A stretch of 64,000 nt of DNA, taken from the NCBI GenBank assembly GCA_029959615.1, contig JASCOD010000006.1:248001-312000 (forward strand), written 5' to 3'. Source of the stretch: Flavobacteriaceae bacterium PS02338 (lineage in GTDB: Bacteria > Bacteroidota > Bacteroidia > Sphingobacteriales > Sphingobacteriaceae). This document shows, piece after piece, positions 1 through 8,005 of this stretch. The first letter of the stretch is position 1. Each line of letters begins with the position of its first letter. The position numbers and the translations under genes are program-made. The notes under the pieces were generated by a model. That model was given only the letters and a program-made list of their open reading frames with translations. It was not told the origin of the DNA and did not search any database.

Positions 1-2
1 AT

Positions 3-209
3 TTGCTGTACAAAGAACGTATGTACGAACTTTTTTGCGAGGGGAAGCGCTTTTTGGAACTTAAAAGGACTGGCAAGCTTAAGCAGGCAATTTTAGATGT
101 GCAGGCAAAGACCGTATTAGACAAGCATCTGCTATGGCCTATCCCGAGTTCGGAGTATTTTTATAACGATTTGATAGATGAAGTAAAGGACCAGAATCCA
201 GGCTATTAA
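3..209 (+). CDS. SusD/RagB-family outer-membrane nutrient-binding lipoprotein, C-terminal fragment
   Basis: Only the last 68 residues are inside the window; the reading frame is open to the left edge, so the N-terminus, lipobox and TPR core are not visible. The stretch YKERMYELFCEGKRFLELKR followed by a terminal LLWPIPSSEY...QNPGY is the usual SusD ending, where the E(R)..E..EG.R..DL/ELKR helix precedes a final 'PIP..E...N....QNPGY' segment. SusD proteins cap a SusC TonB-dependent porin and bind glycans at the cell surface. The next gene, a secreted glycosidase, starts 11 nt downstream, so this is the 5' part of a polysaccharide-utilisation operon whose SusC lies outside the window. Confidence 0.9.
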   Translation: MLYKERMYELFCEGKRFLELKRTGKLKQAILDVQAKTVLDKHLLWPIPSSEYFYNDLIDEVKDQNPGY

Positions 210-220
210 AACCTACAGAG

Positions 221-1702
221 ATGATATATAAAAAAGCAATTCTATTAATGATGATGGGCGTTGCTCCGCTACTGTGCTGGAGTCAATATCGTTCAATCAA
301 TTGGGAAAACCTCAATTCGGCGAGTACTGGTCTCAAGGCTATTGGCCAGCTAAAGACCGCTAGTTCCAAGGATCTAGCTAACTCCAACTGGTCGGTGGGT
401 TGCGAGACTTTGGATCGGGGCTACGCTACATTCGAAAATTATAAACCCTATGTTGGGGAGCTAGGCGTGAAGTATGCCCGAATACAGAGTGGGTGGGCTA
501 CCTGTGAAAAGGTTAAAGGAAAATACGAATTTGAATGGCTAGATAAAACGGTGGATGGGCTAGCTGAGATGAAAGTCAGTCCTTGGATGGTACTGTGTTA
601 TGGCAATCCGCTGTACAAATCAGGCGAAAAGCTGGGTGCCCGTATTTTTACAGAAGAGATTACGATGAAGGCTTGGCTGGATTACGTAAGAGCTACGGTA
701 AAACACTTTAAGGGTAGAGTTAGGGAATGGGAAATATGGAATGAACCAAACCTTGGCGACAATGTACAGTTTGCTCCAGCTTATGCCTCGTTGTTAATGA
801 ATACCGTGAAAGTGATAAAGGAAGAACAACCAGAGGCAATAATCATTGGCTTTGCTCTTTCACAGACTCCCCTGAACTTTACCAAAGAGGTGTTCGAGCT
901 CATGAAATCGAAGAAGCAGGAGAAGATCTTGGATTATCTGTCATTTCATCCTTATGTGCACAATCCCGATGAGGCTAATGCTGATATTGATGCGCTGTTG
1001 GCACTTGCCAGATCCTATGATCCAGAAATTAAACTCTATCAAGGTGAATGCGGATCGCCGTCGGCTCTGGAATGGGGCCATGCCTTAAACCAATATCCTT
1101 GGACAGAAATTAGCCAGGCCAAATGGAATTTGCGAAGAATGGCAAACGATTGGAATAGAAATATCCGTTCTTCAATATTTACCATGGTAGATCTGCAATA
1201 TCCTAACATGTTGCAGTCTTTCGGTTTGATTCGAACCAATCTGGAGCATAAGAATATCTATAAAAGACCGAGCTTTTATGCCGTGCAGCATATGGTTAAT
1301 CTTTTAAATGCTTCTGTAACGCCAGCCGGACCGATTGCCCACCAAGGTTCATCTACAAGAGAGGTAACCGTATTGGGTTTAAAAAAAGACAAGCTATTTG
1401 GTGCACTACTTTGGTTCAGCGACAGAATTCCTTCTGATGATATCAGTTGGGAGCTTACCGATATTACGCTAAGTAATACCTCCTTAAAGCAACCTGTTTA
1501 TCTCGACTTGATCACTGGAAGGGTGTATGAGATTCCTAAACACCTGTTCAAACAGATAGGAAAGGATATGAAGTTCAGGAGTTTGCCAGTATGGGATAGT
1601 CCCATGCTGATAGCTGAACGTGGTCAGCTCGATTTCGTAGCTGGTCAGGATGCTCATCAAAGCAATATGGATATCCTAGGCATCATGGATATTAAGAAAT
1701 AA
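221..1702 (+). CDS. Secreted GH-A clan glycoside hydrolase, GH39-like
   Basis: A 493-residue protein with an N-terminal signal peptide (hydrophobic residues 5-19, likely cleaved after the CWSQ region). The TIM-barrel core has WEIWNEPN with E175 as likely acid/base, and LYQGECGSPS with E276 as likely nucleophile about 100 residues later, the arrangement expected of clan GH-A retaining enzymes. The early segment (residues 58-130, 'VGCETLDRGYATFENYKPYV' onwards) resembles GH39/GH5-like enzymes acting on short oligosaccharides. A C-terminal beta-rich part (about 370-480) fits the small beta-sandwich found in GH39. Substrate cannot be read from sequence; beta-xylosidase-type activity is only one possibility. 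It sits between SusD and an SDR dehydrogenase in one operon, so its released sugar is probably the substrate of the downstream oxidative genes. Confidence 0.8.
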   Translation: MIYKKAILLMMMGVAPLLCWSQYRSINWENLNSASTGLKAIGQLKTASSKDLANSNWSVGCETLDRGYATFENYKPYVGELGVKYARIQSGWATCEKVKGKYEFEWLDKTVDGLAEMKVSPWMVLCYGNPLYKSGEKLGARIFTEEITMKAWLDYVRATVKHFKGRVREWEIWNEPNLGDNVQFAPAYASLLMNTVKVIKEEQPEAIIIGFALSQTPLNFTKEVFELMKSKKQEKILDYLSFHPYVHNPDEANADIDALLALARSYDPEIKLYQGECGSPSALEWGHALNQYPWTEISQAKWNLRRMANDWNRNIRSSIFTMVDLQYPNMLQSFGLIRTNLEHKNIYKRPSFYAVQHMVNLLNASVTPAGPIAHQGSSTREVTVLGLKKDKLFGALLWFSDRIPSDDISWELTDITLSNTSLKQPVYLDLITGRVYEIPKHLFKQIGKDMKFRSLPVWDSPMLIAERGQLDFVAGQDAHQSNMDILGIMDIKK

Positions 1703-1712
1703 GAAAGGAAAT

Positions 1713-2489
1713 ATGGAATTTGAGAATAAAGTAGTTTTAGTTACAGGCTCTAGCCAAAATACTGGCTTAGGTATCGCAAAGAGATTTTTGCAAGAGGGTG
1801 CATTTGTATTCATTAACGGACCTTCGTCCGAAGAAACTCAAAAAGGTGTAGCCGCATTAGAAAGTAGTGGTCTCGGTAACTTTTTGGCCATTAGCGCAGA
1901 TATCTCTAGCCAAGTAGAGGTGAACGCCATGTTCGAAAAAATTCTGGAGACCAAAGGCAGGTTGGATATACTAATCAATAACGCTTGCGATCAAGGTATC
2001 GGTCTTCGATTTGATCAGTTGTCTCCCGAAGATTTTTCAAAGGTGTTGAACGTCAATCTTCTGGGGACTTTTCAAGTGAGTTTAATGGCAGTTAAAATGA
2101 TGCTTTCACAGAAAGAAAAAGGGGTTATCGTCAATATGGGATCTAATGTATCCCAAAGAGCGATTCACCATCGTACTGCTTATGTTTCTAGTAAGGGAGG
2201 TATCGAGGCGCTGTCTAGGTCAATGGCTATTGACTTGGCTCCACAAGGCATACGAGTGAACTGTGTTGCTCCTGGTTATATCCGAACCAATCGCTGGGAT
2301 GTGCTTCCCGAAGATACTATCCAACGAAGAAGAGATAATATCCCAGCAGGTAGAGAAGCTACAATCGAAGACATAACAGAGGCTGTGATATTTTTCGCTT
2401 CCGAAAGGTCGAGGAACATTTATGGAGAACGTTTAGTGGTAGATGGTGGATGCTCTGCGCAACACATGCCGATTGATATTGATTTATAA
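1713..2489 (+). CDS. SDR-family NAD(P)-dependent dehydrogenase, probably sugar dehydrogenase
   Basis: A 258-residue classical short-chain dehydrogenase. The Rossmann motif is TGSSQNTG (residues 11-18), NNA occurs at 89-91, and the catalytic set is S144, Y157 and K161 (AYVSSK). The C-terminal 'VNCVAPGYIRT' and 'VVDGG' segments are standard. The middle glycine of the TGxxxGxG cofactor loop is replaced by N16. The position between a glycosidase and an acid-sugar dehydratase suggests it oxidises an aldose to a lactone or acts on a keto-deoxy sugar acid; this is inferred from context. The gap to the preceding gene is 10 nt, and the next start is 10 nt after its stop, so the genes are co-transcribed. 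Cytoplasmic, no signal peptide. Confidence 0.85.
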   Translation: MEFENKVVLVTGSSQNTGLGIAKRFLQEGAFVFINGPSSEETQKGVAALESSGLGNFLAISADISSQVEVNAMFEKILETKGRLDILINNACDQGIGLRFDQLSPEDFSKVLNVNLLGTFQVSLMAVKMMLSQKEKGVIVNMGSNVSQRAIHHRTAYVSSKGGIEALSRSMAIDLAPQGIRVNCVAPGYIRTNRWDVLPEDTIQRRRDNIPAGREATIEDITEAVIFFASERSRNIYGERLVVDGGCSAQHMPIDIDL

Positions 2490-2499
2490 GACAAAAGAA

Positions 2500-3666
2500 A
2501 TGAAAGTAACCGGAATAAAAACATTTATCTGTCATGCCTTTAGAACTAATTGGGTTTTCGTAAAGGTCATGACTGATAGTGGTATCTATGGAGTGGGAGA
2601 AGCCACCTTGGAAATGCGTGAATTGACCGTGGTAGAGGCTATCAAAGAATTGGAAAGGTATTTGGTTGGTAGAGATCCTCATGATATAGAGGCTTTTTGG
2701 CATGATGCCCATAGGGACTCTTACTGGAGAGGTGGACCAGTGCTACTGAGTGCACTCTCGGGCGTTGAAATGGCATTGTGGGATATTAAGGGTAAAGATT
2801 TGGGTGTGCCAGTATATAAGTTGCTTGGTGGTAAGGTGAGAGATAAGGTGCCTTGTTATGCCAATGGCTGGTTTGCCGGAGCTAAAACACCAGATGAATT
2901 TGCGCAAAAGGCAATGCTAGCAATTCAGCAGGGATTTGAAGGGCTAAAATGGGATCCTTTTGGAAAAGAATATATGAATATTTCACCTCAGCAGCTCAAT
3001 GAGTCACTGGCTTGTATTCGTGCGGTTAAACAGGCTGTTGGTGACAAAGTGCATCTGATTATTGAAGGTCACGGACGTTTCAATGTGCCTACCGCTGCTC
3101 GTATTGGTCGTCAATTGCAAGAATTTGATATCTTATGGTTCGAAGAACCCATTCCGCCAGATAATAAAAAGGCGATGTCTTGGCTCAGACAACAACTTCA
3201 AGTACCAATTGCCGGTGGCGAAAGGCTCTACAGTAGATATGATTATACGGATTATCTACGGATGGAATGTGCTGATTTCTGGCAGCCCGATGTTTCTCAT
3301 GTTGGGGGTATTATGGAACTGCGCAAGATTGCCTCGATGGCCGAAAGCAGCTATATTCCAGTGTGTCCTCATAATCCTAGTGGTCCCATAGCTAATGCCG
3401 CTACGTTACAGCTGGCGGCATGTACCCCAAATTTTTATCTGCTGGAAACAATGGCTAGCGATGTGTCTTATCGTAACCAAATTTGCAATGAGGAGGTGAA
3501 ATTCGAAGATGGGCATATGTATATTTCCGATCGCCCTGGCTTAGGTATCGATATCAATGAAGACGAGTTGCAGAAGTATCCATATGAATGCCGTAACCTT
3601 AGGCATTATCAGGGTAACCTCACAGATATACGTCCTAAAGATCATATGGAATATTTTAAGAAATAA
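2500..3666 (+). CDS. Enolase-superfamily (mandelate racemase/muconate lactonizing) acid-sugar dehydratase, galactonate-dehydratase-like
   Basis: A 388-residue protein. The ATG at 2500 is chosen over an upstream in-frame ATG at 2443, because MKVTGIKTF is the normal family N-terminus and the longer form would run into the SDR gene. It has the N-terminal capping domain (about 1-120, with 'YWRGGPVLLSALSGVEMALW') and the barrel domain with successive metal-ligand regions: GLKWDP, IIEGHGRFN, FEEPIPPDN, AGGERLYSR and CPHNPSGPIANAA (likely catalytic His). The pattern resembles DgoD and related aldonate dehydratases, which remove water from a sugar acid to give a 2-keto-3-deoxy acid. Exact substrate unknown. 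The stop overlaps the next start (TAATG), so translation is probably coupled to the transporter. Confidence 0.85.
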   Translation: MKVTGIKTFICHAFRTNWVFVKVMTDSGIYGVGEATLEMRELTVVEAIKELERYLVGRDPHDIEAFWHDAHRDSYWRGGPVLLSALSGVEMALWDIKGKDLGVPVYKLLGGKVRDKVPCYANGWFAGAKTPDEFAQKAMLAIQQGFEGLKWDPFGKEYMNISPQQLNESLACIRAVKQAVGDKVHLIIEGHGRFNVPTAARIGRQLQEFDILWFEEPIPPDNKKAMSWLRQQLQVPIAGGERLYSRYDYTDYLRMECADFWQPDVSHVGGIMELRKIASMAESSYIPVCPHNPSGPIANAATLQLAACTPNFYLLETMASDVSYRNQICNEEVKFEDGHMYISDRPGLGIDINEDELQKYPYECRNLRHYQGNLTDIRPKDHMEYFKK

Positions 3667-4901
3667 TGATGAAGACCAATAGATATAAATGGGAGGTGTT
3701 GGCGCTACTATGGTTCGCATTTTTGTTGAATCAGGCTGACAGGCAGATTTTTAATGTCGTGCTGCCTTTGGTTCGCTCGGAGCTTTCGCTTACTGATGTT
3801 CATGTAGGGATGATCGCTACAGGTTTTAACTTGGTTTATGCACTACTGGTTCCTGTTGCCGGATATATTGGCGACCTTTACAGTAGAAAATGGATCATTG
3901 TTTTCAGTTTAGTCTTCTGGAGCTTCTCTACACTCTTAACGGGTTTTTCTTCAGGGCTACTTTCGCTAATTATTTTCAGGAGTATAGCCACAGGTGGAGG
4001 AGAAGCTTTTTTTGGTCCTGCAAATTACGCTCTGTTAGCCCAATATCATAAAAGTACACGTGCCTTAGCAATGGCTATCCATCAAACTTCTTATTATATC
4101 GGGATCATCATCAGCGGCCTTATCGCAGCCTATATTGGAGAGCGTTGGGGTTGGAGAAGTGCTTTTTTTGTTTTCGGAGGATTTGGAATTGTTCTGGGGG
4201 CAATTATGATTTTCCGTCTAAAAGATAAAAAGGAGGAAGCGGCACCAGTTGTAGCCAACCCTAAAATCTGGACAGGGTTTAGGCAGGTTTTTACTACACC
4301 GACGGCACTGATTTTAACTATCGCTTTCAGTGGACTAATTTTTGGATTAACTGGCTACTTAACTTGGATGCCCACTTATCTATATGAAAATTTTGGAATG
4401 AGCCTAACTAAAGCTGGATTCAATTCTATGTTCTACACCCATTGTGCTGCTTTTGTGGGCGTACTACTTTCTGGAACTCTTTCGGATAAACTTGCTTTAA
4501 AAAACAGACGCATAAGGATCTTTATACAAGGTTTCGGACTAATTTTGGCTGCGCCTTTTCTTTGGTTGCTTGGGCATGCGTCAGAACTTCCTGTTGTTCT
4601 TTTTGGTTTAGCGGGCTTTGGGTTTGGTAGGGCCTTTTTTGACGCAAATACCTATACGGTATTGTACGATGTGATCCCAGCCCAGTTTCATGCTGCGGCC
4701 TCTGGTGTAATGATCATGACGGGGTTTGGCGTTGGCTCACTATCTTCGCTGCTAATGGGCTATCTCAAACCTATTCTGGGACTGTCTTTTGGCTTTAGCA
4801 TACTAGCAGGGGTATGGGCATTTTGTGGTCTACTACTATGGTTGGCTTATTTGTTTACTTATAAAAAGGACTATCAGCTTGCCCGTTCGGCAGAGGGATA
4901 A
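3666..4901 (+). CDS. MFS transporter, anion:cation symporter (hexuronate/aldonate) type
   Basis: A 411-residue integral membrane protein with about 12 hydrophobic segments. The N-terminal 'NQADRQIFNVVLPLVRSEL' and the loop 2-3 motif GYIGDLYSRKW (residues 67-76) are typical of the ACS family, which imports hexuronates, galactonate and similar acids with protons. The start codon overlaps the dehydratase stop by one base (TAATG), and an alternative ATG follows immediately at 3669. The pairing with an aldonate-type dehydratase suggests import of a sugar acid or of the sugar freed by the hydrolase. It converges on the minus-strand HAD gene, with their 3' ends overlapping by 28 nt. Confidence 0.85.
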   Translation: MMKTNRYKWEVLALLWFAFLLNQADRQIFNVVLPLVRSELSLTDVHVGMIATGFNLVYALLVPVAGYIGDLYSRKWIIVFSLVFWSFSTLLTGFSSGLLSLIIFRSIATGGGEAFFGPANYALLAQYHKSTRALAMAIHQTSYYIGIIISGLIAAYIGERWGWRSAFFVFGGFGIVLGAIMIFRLKDKKEEAAPVVANPKIWTGFRQVFTTPTALILTIAFSGLIFGLTGYLTWMPTYLYENFGMSLTKAGFNSMFYTHCAAFVGVLLSGTLSDKLALKNRRIRIFIQGFGLILAAPFLWLLGHASELPVVLFGLAGFGFGRAFFDANTYTVLYDVIPAQFHAAASGVMIMTGFGVGSLSSLLMGYLKPILGLSFGFSILAGVWAFCGLLLWLAYLFTYKKDYQLARSAEG

Positions 4902-5560
4902 GATTTGTTGATGTGCGTGGCAAAGTCCGTTAGGTTGCAGAAAGCCTGAGAACTTGTGGCTCTATCTAGCCAATAGGCATCCATACCTGCATGTTTTGCA
5001 CCTAGGTAATCGATGTTATAGGAATTGCCTATATAGGCGCACTGCGAGAGTGGAAGGCCTGCTTGAGCTGCAGCGTGTAGAAAAATTTCAGAGTCGGGCT
5101 TTGCTGAACCAACTTCATCGGAGATTACAATTACCGAGAAATAAGGTAGCAATTGGTTATACTTTAGTTTAAAGAGCTGATCGGGGGTGCTCCCGTTGGA
5201 AATGATACCAAGGGGATGCCCTTTCAGCAAGTCTAAACAGGGGATGGCATCGGCAAAGACCACACAAGACTCCAAAAAAAGACTGTGGTAATCCTGATAG
5301 ATATTTTTTGCCTCAAGGCTGGTAATTTTAGTGCCCAGTAGTTTCCAGAAAGCTTGAATCCTCAAACTACGTTGTTGTTCTAGACTAATTTTGTTTTGAA
5401 AATATTCATTTAGAAAATGATCTGTAATAGTACTCCATTTTTCTAATTGCGCATCAATCCGTTCTTCTTCAAAGCCCACTTTTAGAGCCAATTGATGTAT
5501 AGAAGAAAGGTGTGAGCCTTCGCTATCGACTAAGGTATCGTCAATGTCAAAGAAGATCAT
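4874..5560 (-). CDS. HAD-superfamily hydrolase (phosphoglycolate-phosphatase-like)
   Basis: A 228-residue protein. It carries motif I FFDIDDTLV (D5 nucleophile, D7), motif II IISNGST, motif III lysine in SAKPDSEIF, and motif IV YIGNSYNIDYLGAKHAG with the late aspartate. A helical cap lies between motifs I and II (about residues 15-90). The ATG at 5560 is preferred because it overlaps the stop of the upstream regulator gene as TGATG; a TTG one codon earlier is possible but less likely. Probably a small-molecule phosphatase. Its coupling to a sugar-responsive regulator suggests a phosphosugar substrate, but that is inference. Confidence 0.85.
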   Translation of the reverse strand: MIFFDIDDTLVDSEGSHLSSIHQLALKVGFEEERIDAQLEKWSTITDHFLNEYFQNKISLEQQRSLRIQAFWKLLGTKITSLEAKNIYQDYHSLFLESCVVFADAIPCLDLLKGHPLGIISNGSTPDQLFKLKYNQLLPYFSVIVISDEVGSAKPDSEIFLHAAAQAGLPLSQCAYIGNSYNIDYLGAKHAGMDAYWLDRATSSQAFCNLTDFATHINKSYPSAERAS

Positions 5561-6579
5561 CAAAACGTATTTCTCTCGATTAACCTAAAATCACATTTAA
5601 CCTTTGCGAACTTGTTACTACTAATCATCCTTGCTGCCTGAACGCCCATTTGTATAAAATCTGTAGAAAGAACAGTCAGTCCATTGAGTACGATTTCATT
5701 GATTGGTGATTCGTTATAAGAGATTACTCCTATATCCTTTCCTATTTTAAGTTTTTGCTTTTCTGCTTTCTTAACAATGTTGATCAATTCTTTGTCTAGT
5801 TGGCCATTTAGGATGAGATAGACTTGGTTTTTCTTGATCAGTTCTTCATCGATACGGTTGTATATCGCATATTCAATGGAATGCGTTTGGCAGAAACGAT
5901 GGATTCCTTTCTGTAGCAACGAGGCATAAAGACTACCCGGCATCGCAAATACGTTTAGCTTTTCAAAACTGCGAAGTTTGGTCAGTCCTTTGGATAATCC
6001 AAAGAAAACATCACTTTCGAAATCTTGGTACACAGAGGCGAAATTTCCTGGAAGCCCAGGTACCAATCTGTCCAATAGCAGTAGCTTACGGTTTGGTATA
6101 GATTTAAGTGCGCTTACAGCACGTTTTTGCGTTTTTTCTACCAAGGGTAGGTGGGCGGTAATGACAAAATAATCGAATTTTTCGAGGTTCTCCTGAATGA
6201 ACTTTTCGAACAGGTCGATATCTTGATTGTGTAAGCGGATGGTTATTTCTGCATTTTCGATATTTGAAGAGAAAGATTCGTAAAGCTCTTTTTTATAAGT
6301 ACTGATAAAATCAAAAAGTACTAATATCCTAATTGGTCTTTCAGATTTACGAGATACATAGAAGCCTTTTCCATGTGCTGAATTGATCACACCTTTTTCA
6401 CGGAGGATATAATAAGCCTTTTTGATGGTCTCCTTGGAGATTTCAAGGTCTGATGAGAGGCTGTTCATGGAAGGTAGCTCTTGCTCTGGCTTTAACTCCC
6501 CTTGATCGATCAAATTAGCAATGCAGGTTGTGAGTTGTTTATATATTGGGGTCTTGCTTTTGAGGTCAATTTGAATCAT
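5560..6579 (-). CDS. GntR-type winged-helix regulator with LacI-like sugar-binding domain
   Basis: A 339-residue transcription factor. Residues 1-76 form a GntR winged helix ('KTPIYKQLTTCIANLIDQGE...LPSMNSLSSDL...SKETIKKAYYILREKGVI...GKGFYVS'). Residues about 85-339 look like a periplasmic-binding-protein/LacI-type effector domain ('RILVLFDFISTYKKELYESF', 'VLSTDFIQMGVQAARMI', closing with 'CDFRLIERNTF'). Such fusions in Bacteroidota respond to monosaccharides next to sugar-catabolic genes. It lies between a lactonase (84 nt upstream) and a HAD hydrolase (overlapping), and likely controls the 1-7.7 kb sugar locus. No operator could be assigned. Confidence 0.85.
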   Translation of the reverse strand: MIQIDLKSKTPIYKQLTTCIANLIDQGELKPEQELPSMNSLSSDLEISKETIKKAYYILREKGVINSAHGKGFYVSRKSERPIRILVLFDFISTYKKELYESFSSNIENAEITIRLHNQDIDLFEKFIQENLEKFDYFVITAHLPLVEKTQKRAVSALKSIPNRKLLLLDRLVPGLPGNFASVYQDFESDVFFGLSKGLTKLRSFEKLNVFAMPGSLYASLLQKGIHRFCQTHSIEYAIYNRIDEELIKKNQVYLILNGQLDKELINIVKKAEKQKLKIGKDIGVISYNESPINEIVLNGLTVLSTDFIQMGVQAARMISSNKFAKVKCDFRLIERNTF

Positions 6580-6634
6580 TTTCTTGGTTGTTGGTTTCGG
6601 TATGGCTAGTTTTCAGCTGTTGTGTACTGGAGTG

Positions 6635-6642
6635 CAAATATA
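6635..6642 (-). promoter_or_regulatory. Bacteroidota -7 promoter element upstream of the GntR regulator
   Basis: On the minus strand this reads TATATTTG followed by CACT, a match to the Bacteroidota sigma-ABfr -7 consensus TAnnTTTG. It would give a leader of about 50 nt for the regulator gene. No good -33 TTG was found at the usual 19-21 nt spacing, so support is the single element plus position. Confidence 0.4.
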
Positions 6643-6663
6643 GAAGTTTTGCACAAATGGTAT

Positions 6664-7704
6664 CTAACGTACGGCAATAAAAACTGGTTGTGGAACTTCA
6701 ATTTTAAATCCAGTAGCGTGTAGTACCCCTGAGTTTATATCGCGTTTAAATACCACTATTTCATTGCTGTGCTGATTGGCTATAAGAAGATGTTGCTGAT
6801 CGGGAGAAAAATTAAAGTTTCTTGGGCCTATACCATCTACATCGTAATGTTCTAGCGCAGTCAAACGTCCGCAACTTACATCAATGGCGAATAAAGTGAT
6901 CACGTTAGCTTCGCCCCGGTTGGTGGCATATAAAAAACTTCCATTAGCGGTGACCTTCAGTTCTGCTGCACAGTTATACCCTGCAAATTCTGGCCTATTG
7001 ATAGAGATGACTTGGACCGCCGATAGATTCTGGTCGTTCTTGAATACGGCAATTTCGGCACTGAGCTCCAATAGCACATAAATATATTGTTCATCCGGAG
7101 ACAATACCAGGTGTCTTGGTCCACTTCCCGCTGGCATGGTAAAATGTGCTTTATCGGTCAGTTTGCTATTAGCCAAGCGGTAACGGTAAATACTATCACT
7201 ACCTAGGTCTTGAACAAAAAGTTGGTCTTCCTTGGCATTAAGTATGGCCGAGTGAATATGTGAACAGTTTTGTCTTTTTTCATTTGGACCTGTTCCGAAA
7301 AAGGGTATTACTTCTGTATCGCTTTTTATCTGTCCGTTTTCACCAAGCAGGTAAACACTCATTGTGCCAGTAGAATAATTGGAGGCAAAAAGCATGTGAT
7401 TGCTGTTCGATTTGGAGAGATGACAAGGATGGCTCCCTAATGTAGGTGCAATTTGCTCCTGAAGGTGTTGATTCGAAATGTGATCATAGCCAAAAATGGC
7501 AACCTTACCTTGTAGGTCACCGAGCTCATTTACCGCATAGATTAAGTTTTGGGCTAGCAAAATAAAGGAAGGATTCTCCGTTTCAATTACCTCCCGAAGT
7601 ACAGCTTGATGGTTATTGGGGTCTACTATAAAATGGTAAATTCCCTTGCTCTGACTATTAGCCGTATAGGTGCCAACAAATATTTCAAAACTGGAATAAC
7701 TCAT
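6664..7704 (-). CDS. Lactonase family protein (6-phosphogluconolactonase-like beta-propeller)
   Basis: A 346-residue protein without signal peptide. It has the seven-bladed propeller signature of the YbhE/Pgl family: opening FEIFVGTYTANSQSKGIYHF, then 'GSHPCHLSKS', 'LFVQDLGSDSIYRYRL', 'GSGPRHLVLSPDEQYIYVLL' and 'GPRNFNFSPDQQHLLIANQ'. Family members hydrolyse sugar lactones such as 6-phosphogluconolactone or aldonolactones in the cytoplasm. Because an SDR dehydrogenase and an aldonate-type dehydratase lie next door, it may open the lactone made by the dehydrogenase rather than serve the pentose-phosphate pathway; this is inference. It is the first gene of the minus-strand set lactonase-regulator-HAD. 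Confidence 0.88.
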   Translation of the reverse strand: MSYSSFEIFVGTYTANSQSKGIYHFIVDPNNHQAVLREVIETENPSFILLAQNLIYAVNELGDLQGKVAIFGYDHISNQHLQEQIAPTLGSHPCHLSKSNSNHMLFASNYSTGTMSVYLLGENGQIKSDTEVIPFFGTGPNEKRQNCSHIHSAILNAKEDQLFVQDLGSDSIYRYRLANSKLTDKAHFTMPAGSGPRHLVLSPDEQYIYVLLELSAEIAVFKNDQNLSAVQVISINRPEFAGYNCAAELKVTANGSFLYATNRGEANVITLFAIDVSCGRLTALEHYDVDGIGPRNFNFSPDQQHLLIANQHSNEIVVFKRDINSGVLHATGFKIEVPQPVFIAVR

Positions 7705-7903
7705 GAATGATCATATTTACTCATGTTTTAAAAATAGCGATATTTTCGGATATTTGAGGCAAGGTTTATTTGCATTTTGGTAGTTCTTTCTTGATTGGGG
7801 ATATCATTTAATCTTATTCGATGGACGCTCTCGGGACCAAAGGGTTGGAGATGTAATGCCTGCTCTAAGCCAAGCCTTTTCAGGAGCGTTTACCCATTGT
7901 AAG

Positions 7904-7958
7904 TCCACATCAAATCCACCTTAACTCCACATTTACTCCACCTCAACTCCACTGTTGC
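7904..7958. repeat. Five-unit degenerate 11-bp tandem repeat, consensus TCCACNTNAAC
   Basis: Five consecutive 11-bp units begin at 7904, 7915, 7926, 7937 and 7948. All start with TCCAC; the tails are atcaaa, cttaac, atttac, ctcaac and tgttgc. Units 1 and 3 (TCCACA) alternate with 2 and 4 (TCCACC), suggesting an ancestral 22-bp duplication. The period is close to one helical turn and not a multiple of three, so it is not coding. Its role is unknown. It lies in the 387-bp spacer between the lactonase promoter side and the alcohol dehydrogenase 3' end. Confidence 0.8.
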
Positions 7959-8005
7959 TATGTTACTGGTACGTACCTATAGCGTATAGTTACTGTACTA
8001 CATCA

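Noticed and set aside
1039..1239. 66-codon minus-strand open frame inside the GH39-like gene
   Set aside because: Lies fully within a well-supported + gene, no signal, no motif; typical shadow frame.
2443..2499. Earlier in-frame ATG for the dehydratase
   Set aside because: It would overlap the dehydrogenase and add 19 residues not seen in the family; ATG at 2500 gives the normal N-terminus.
4954..5172. 72-codon + frame antisense to the HAD gene
   Set aside because: The opposite strand has HAD motifs in order; this frame has none.
7904..7958. CRISPR array
   Set aside because: Unit is 11 bp and tandem without spacers; too short for CRISPR.
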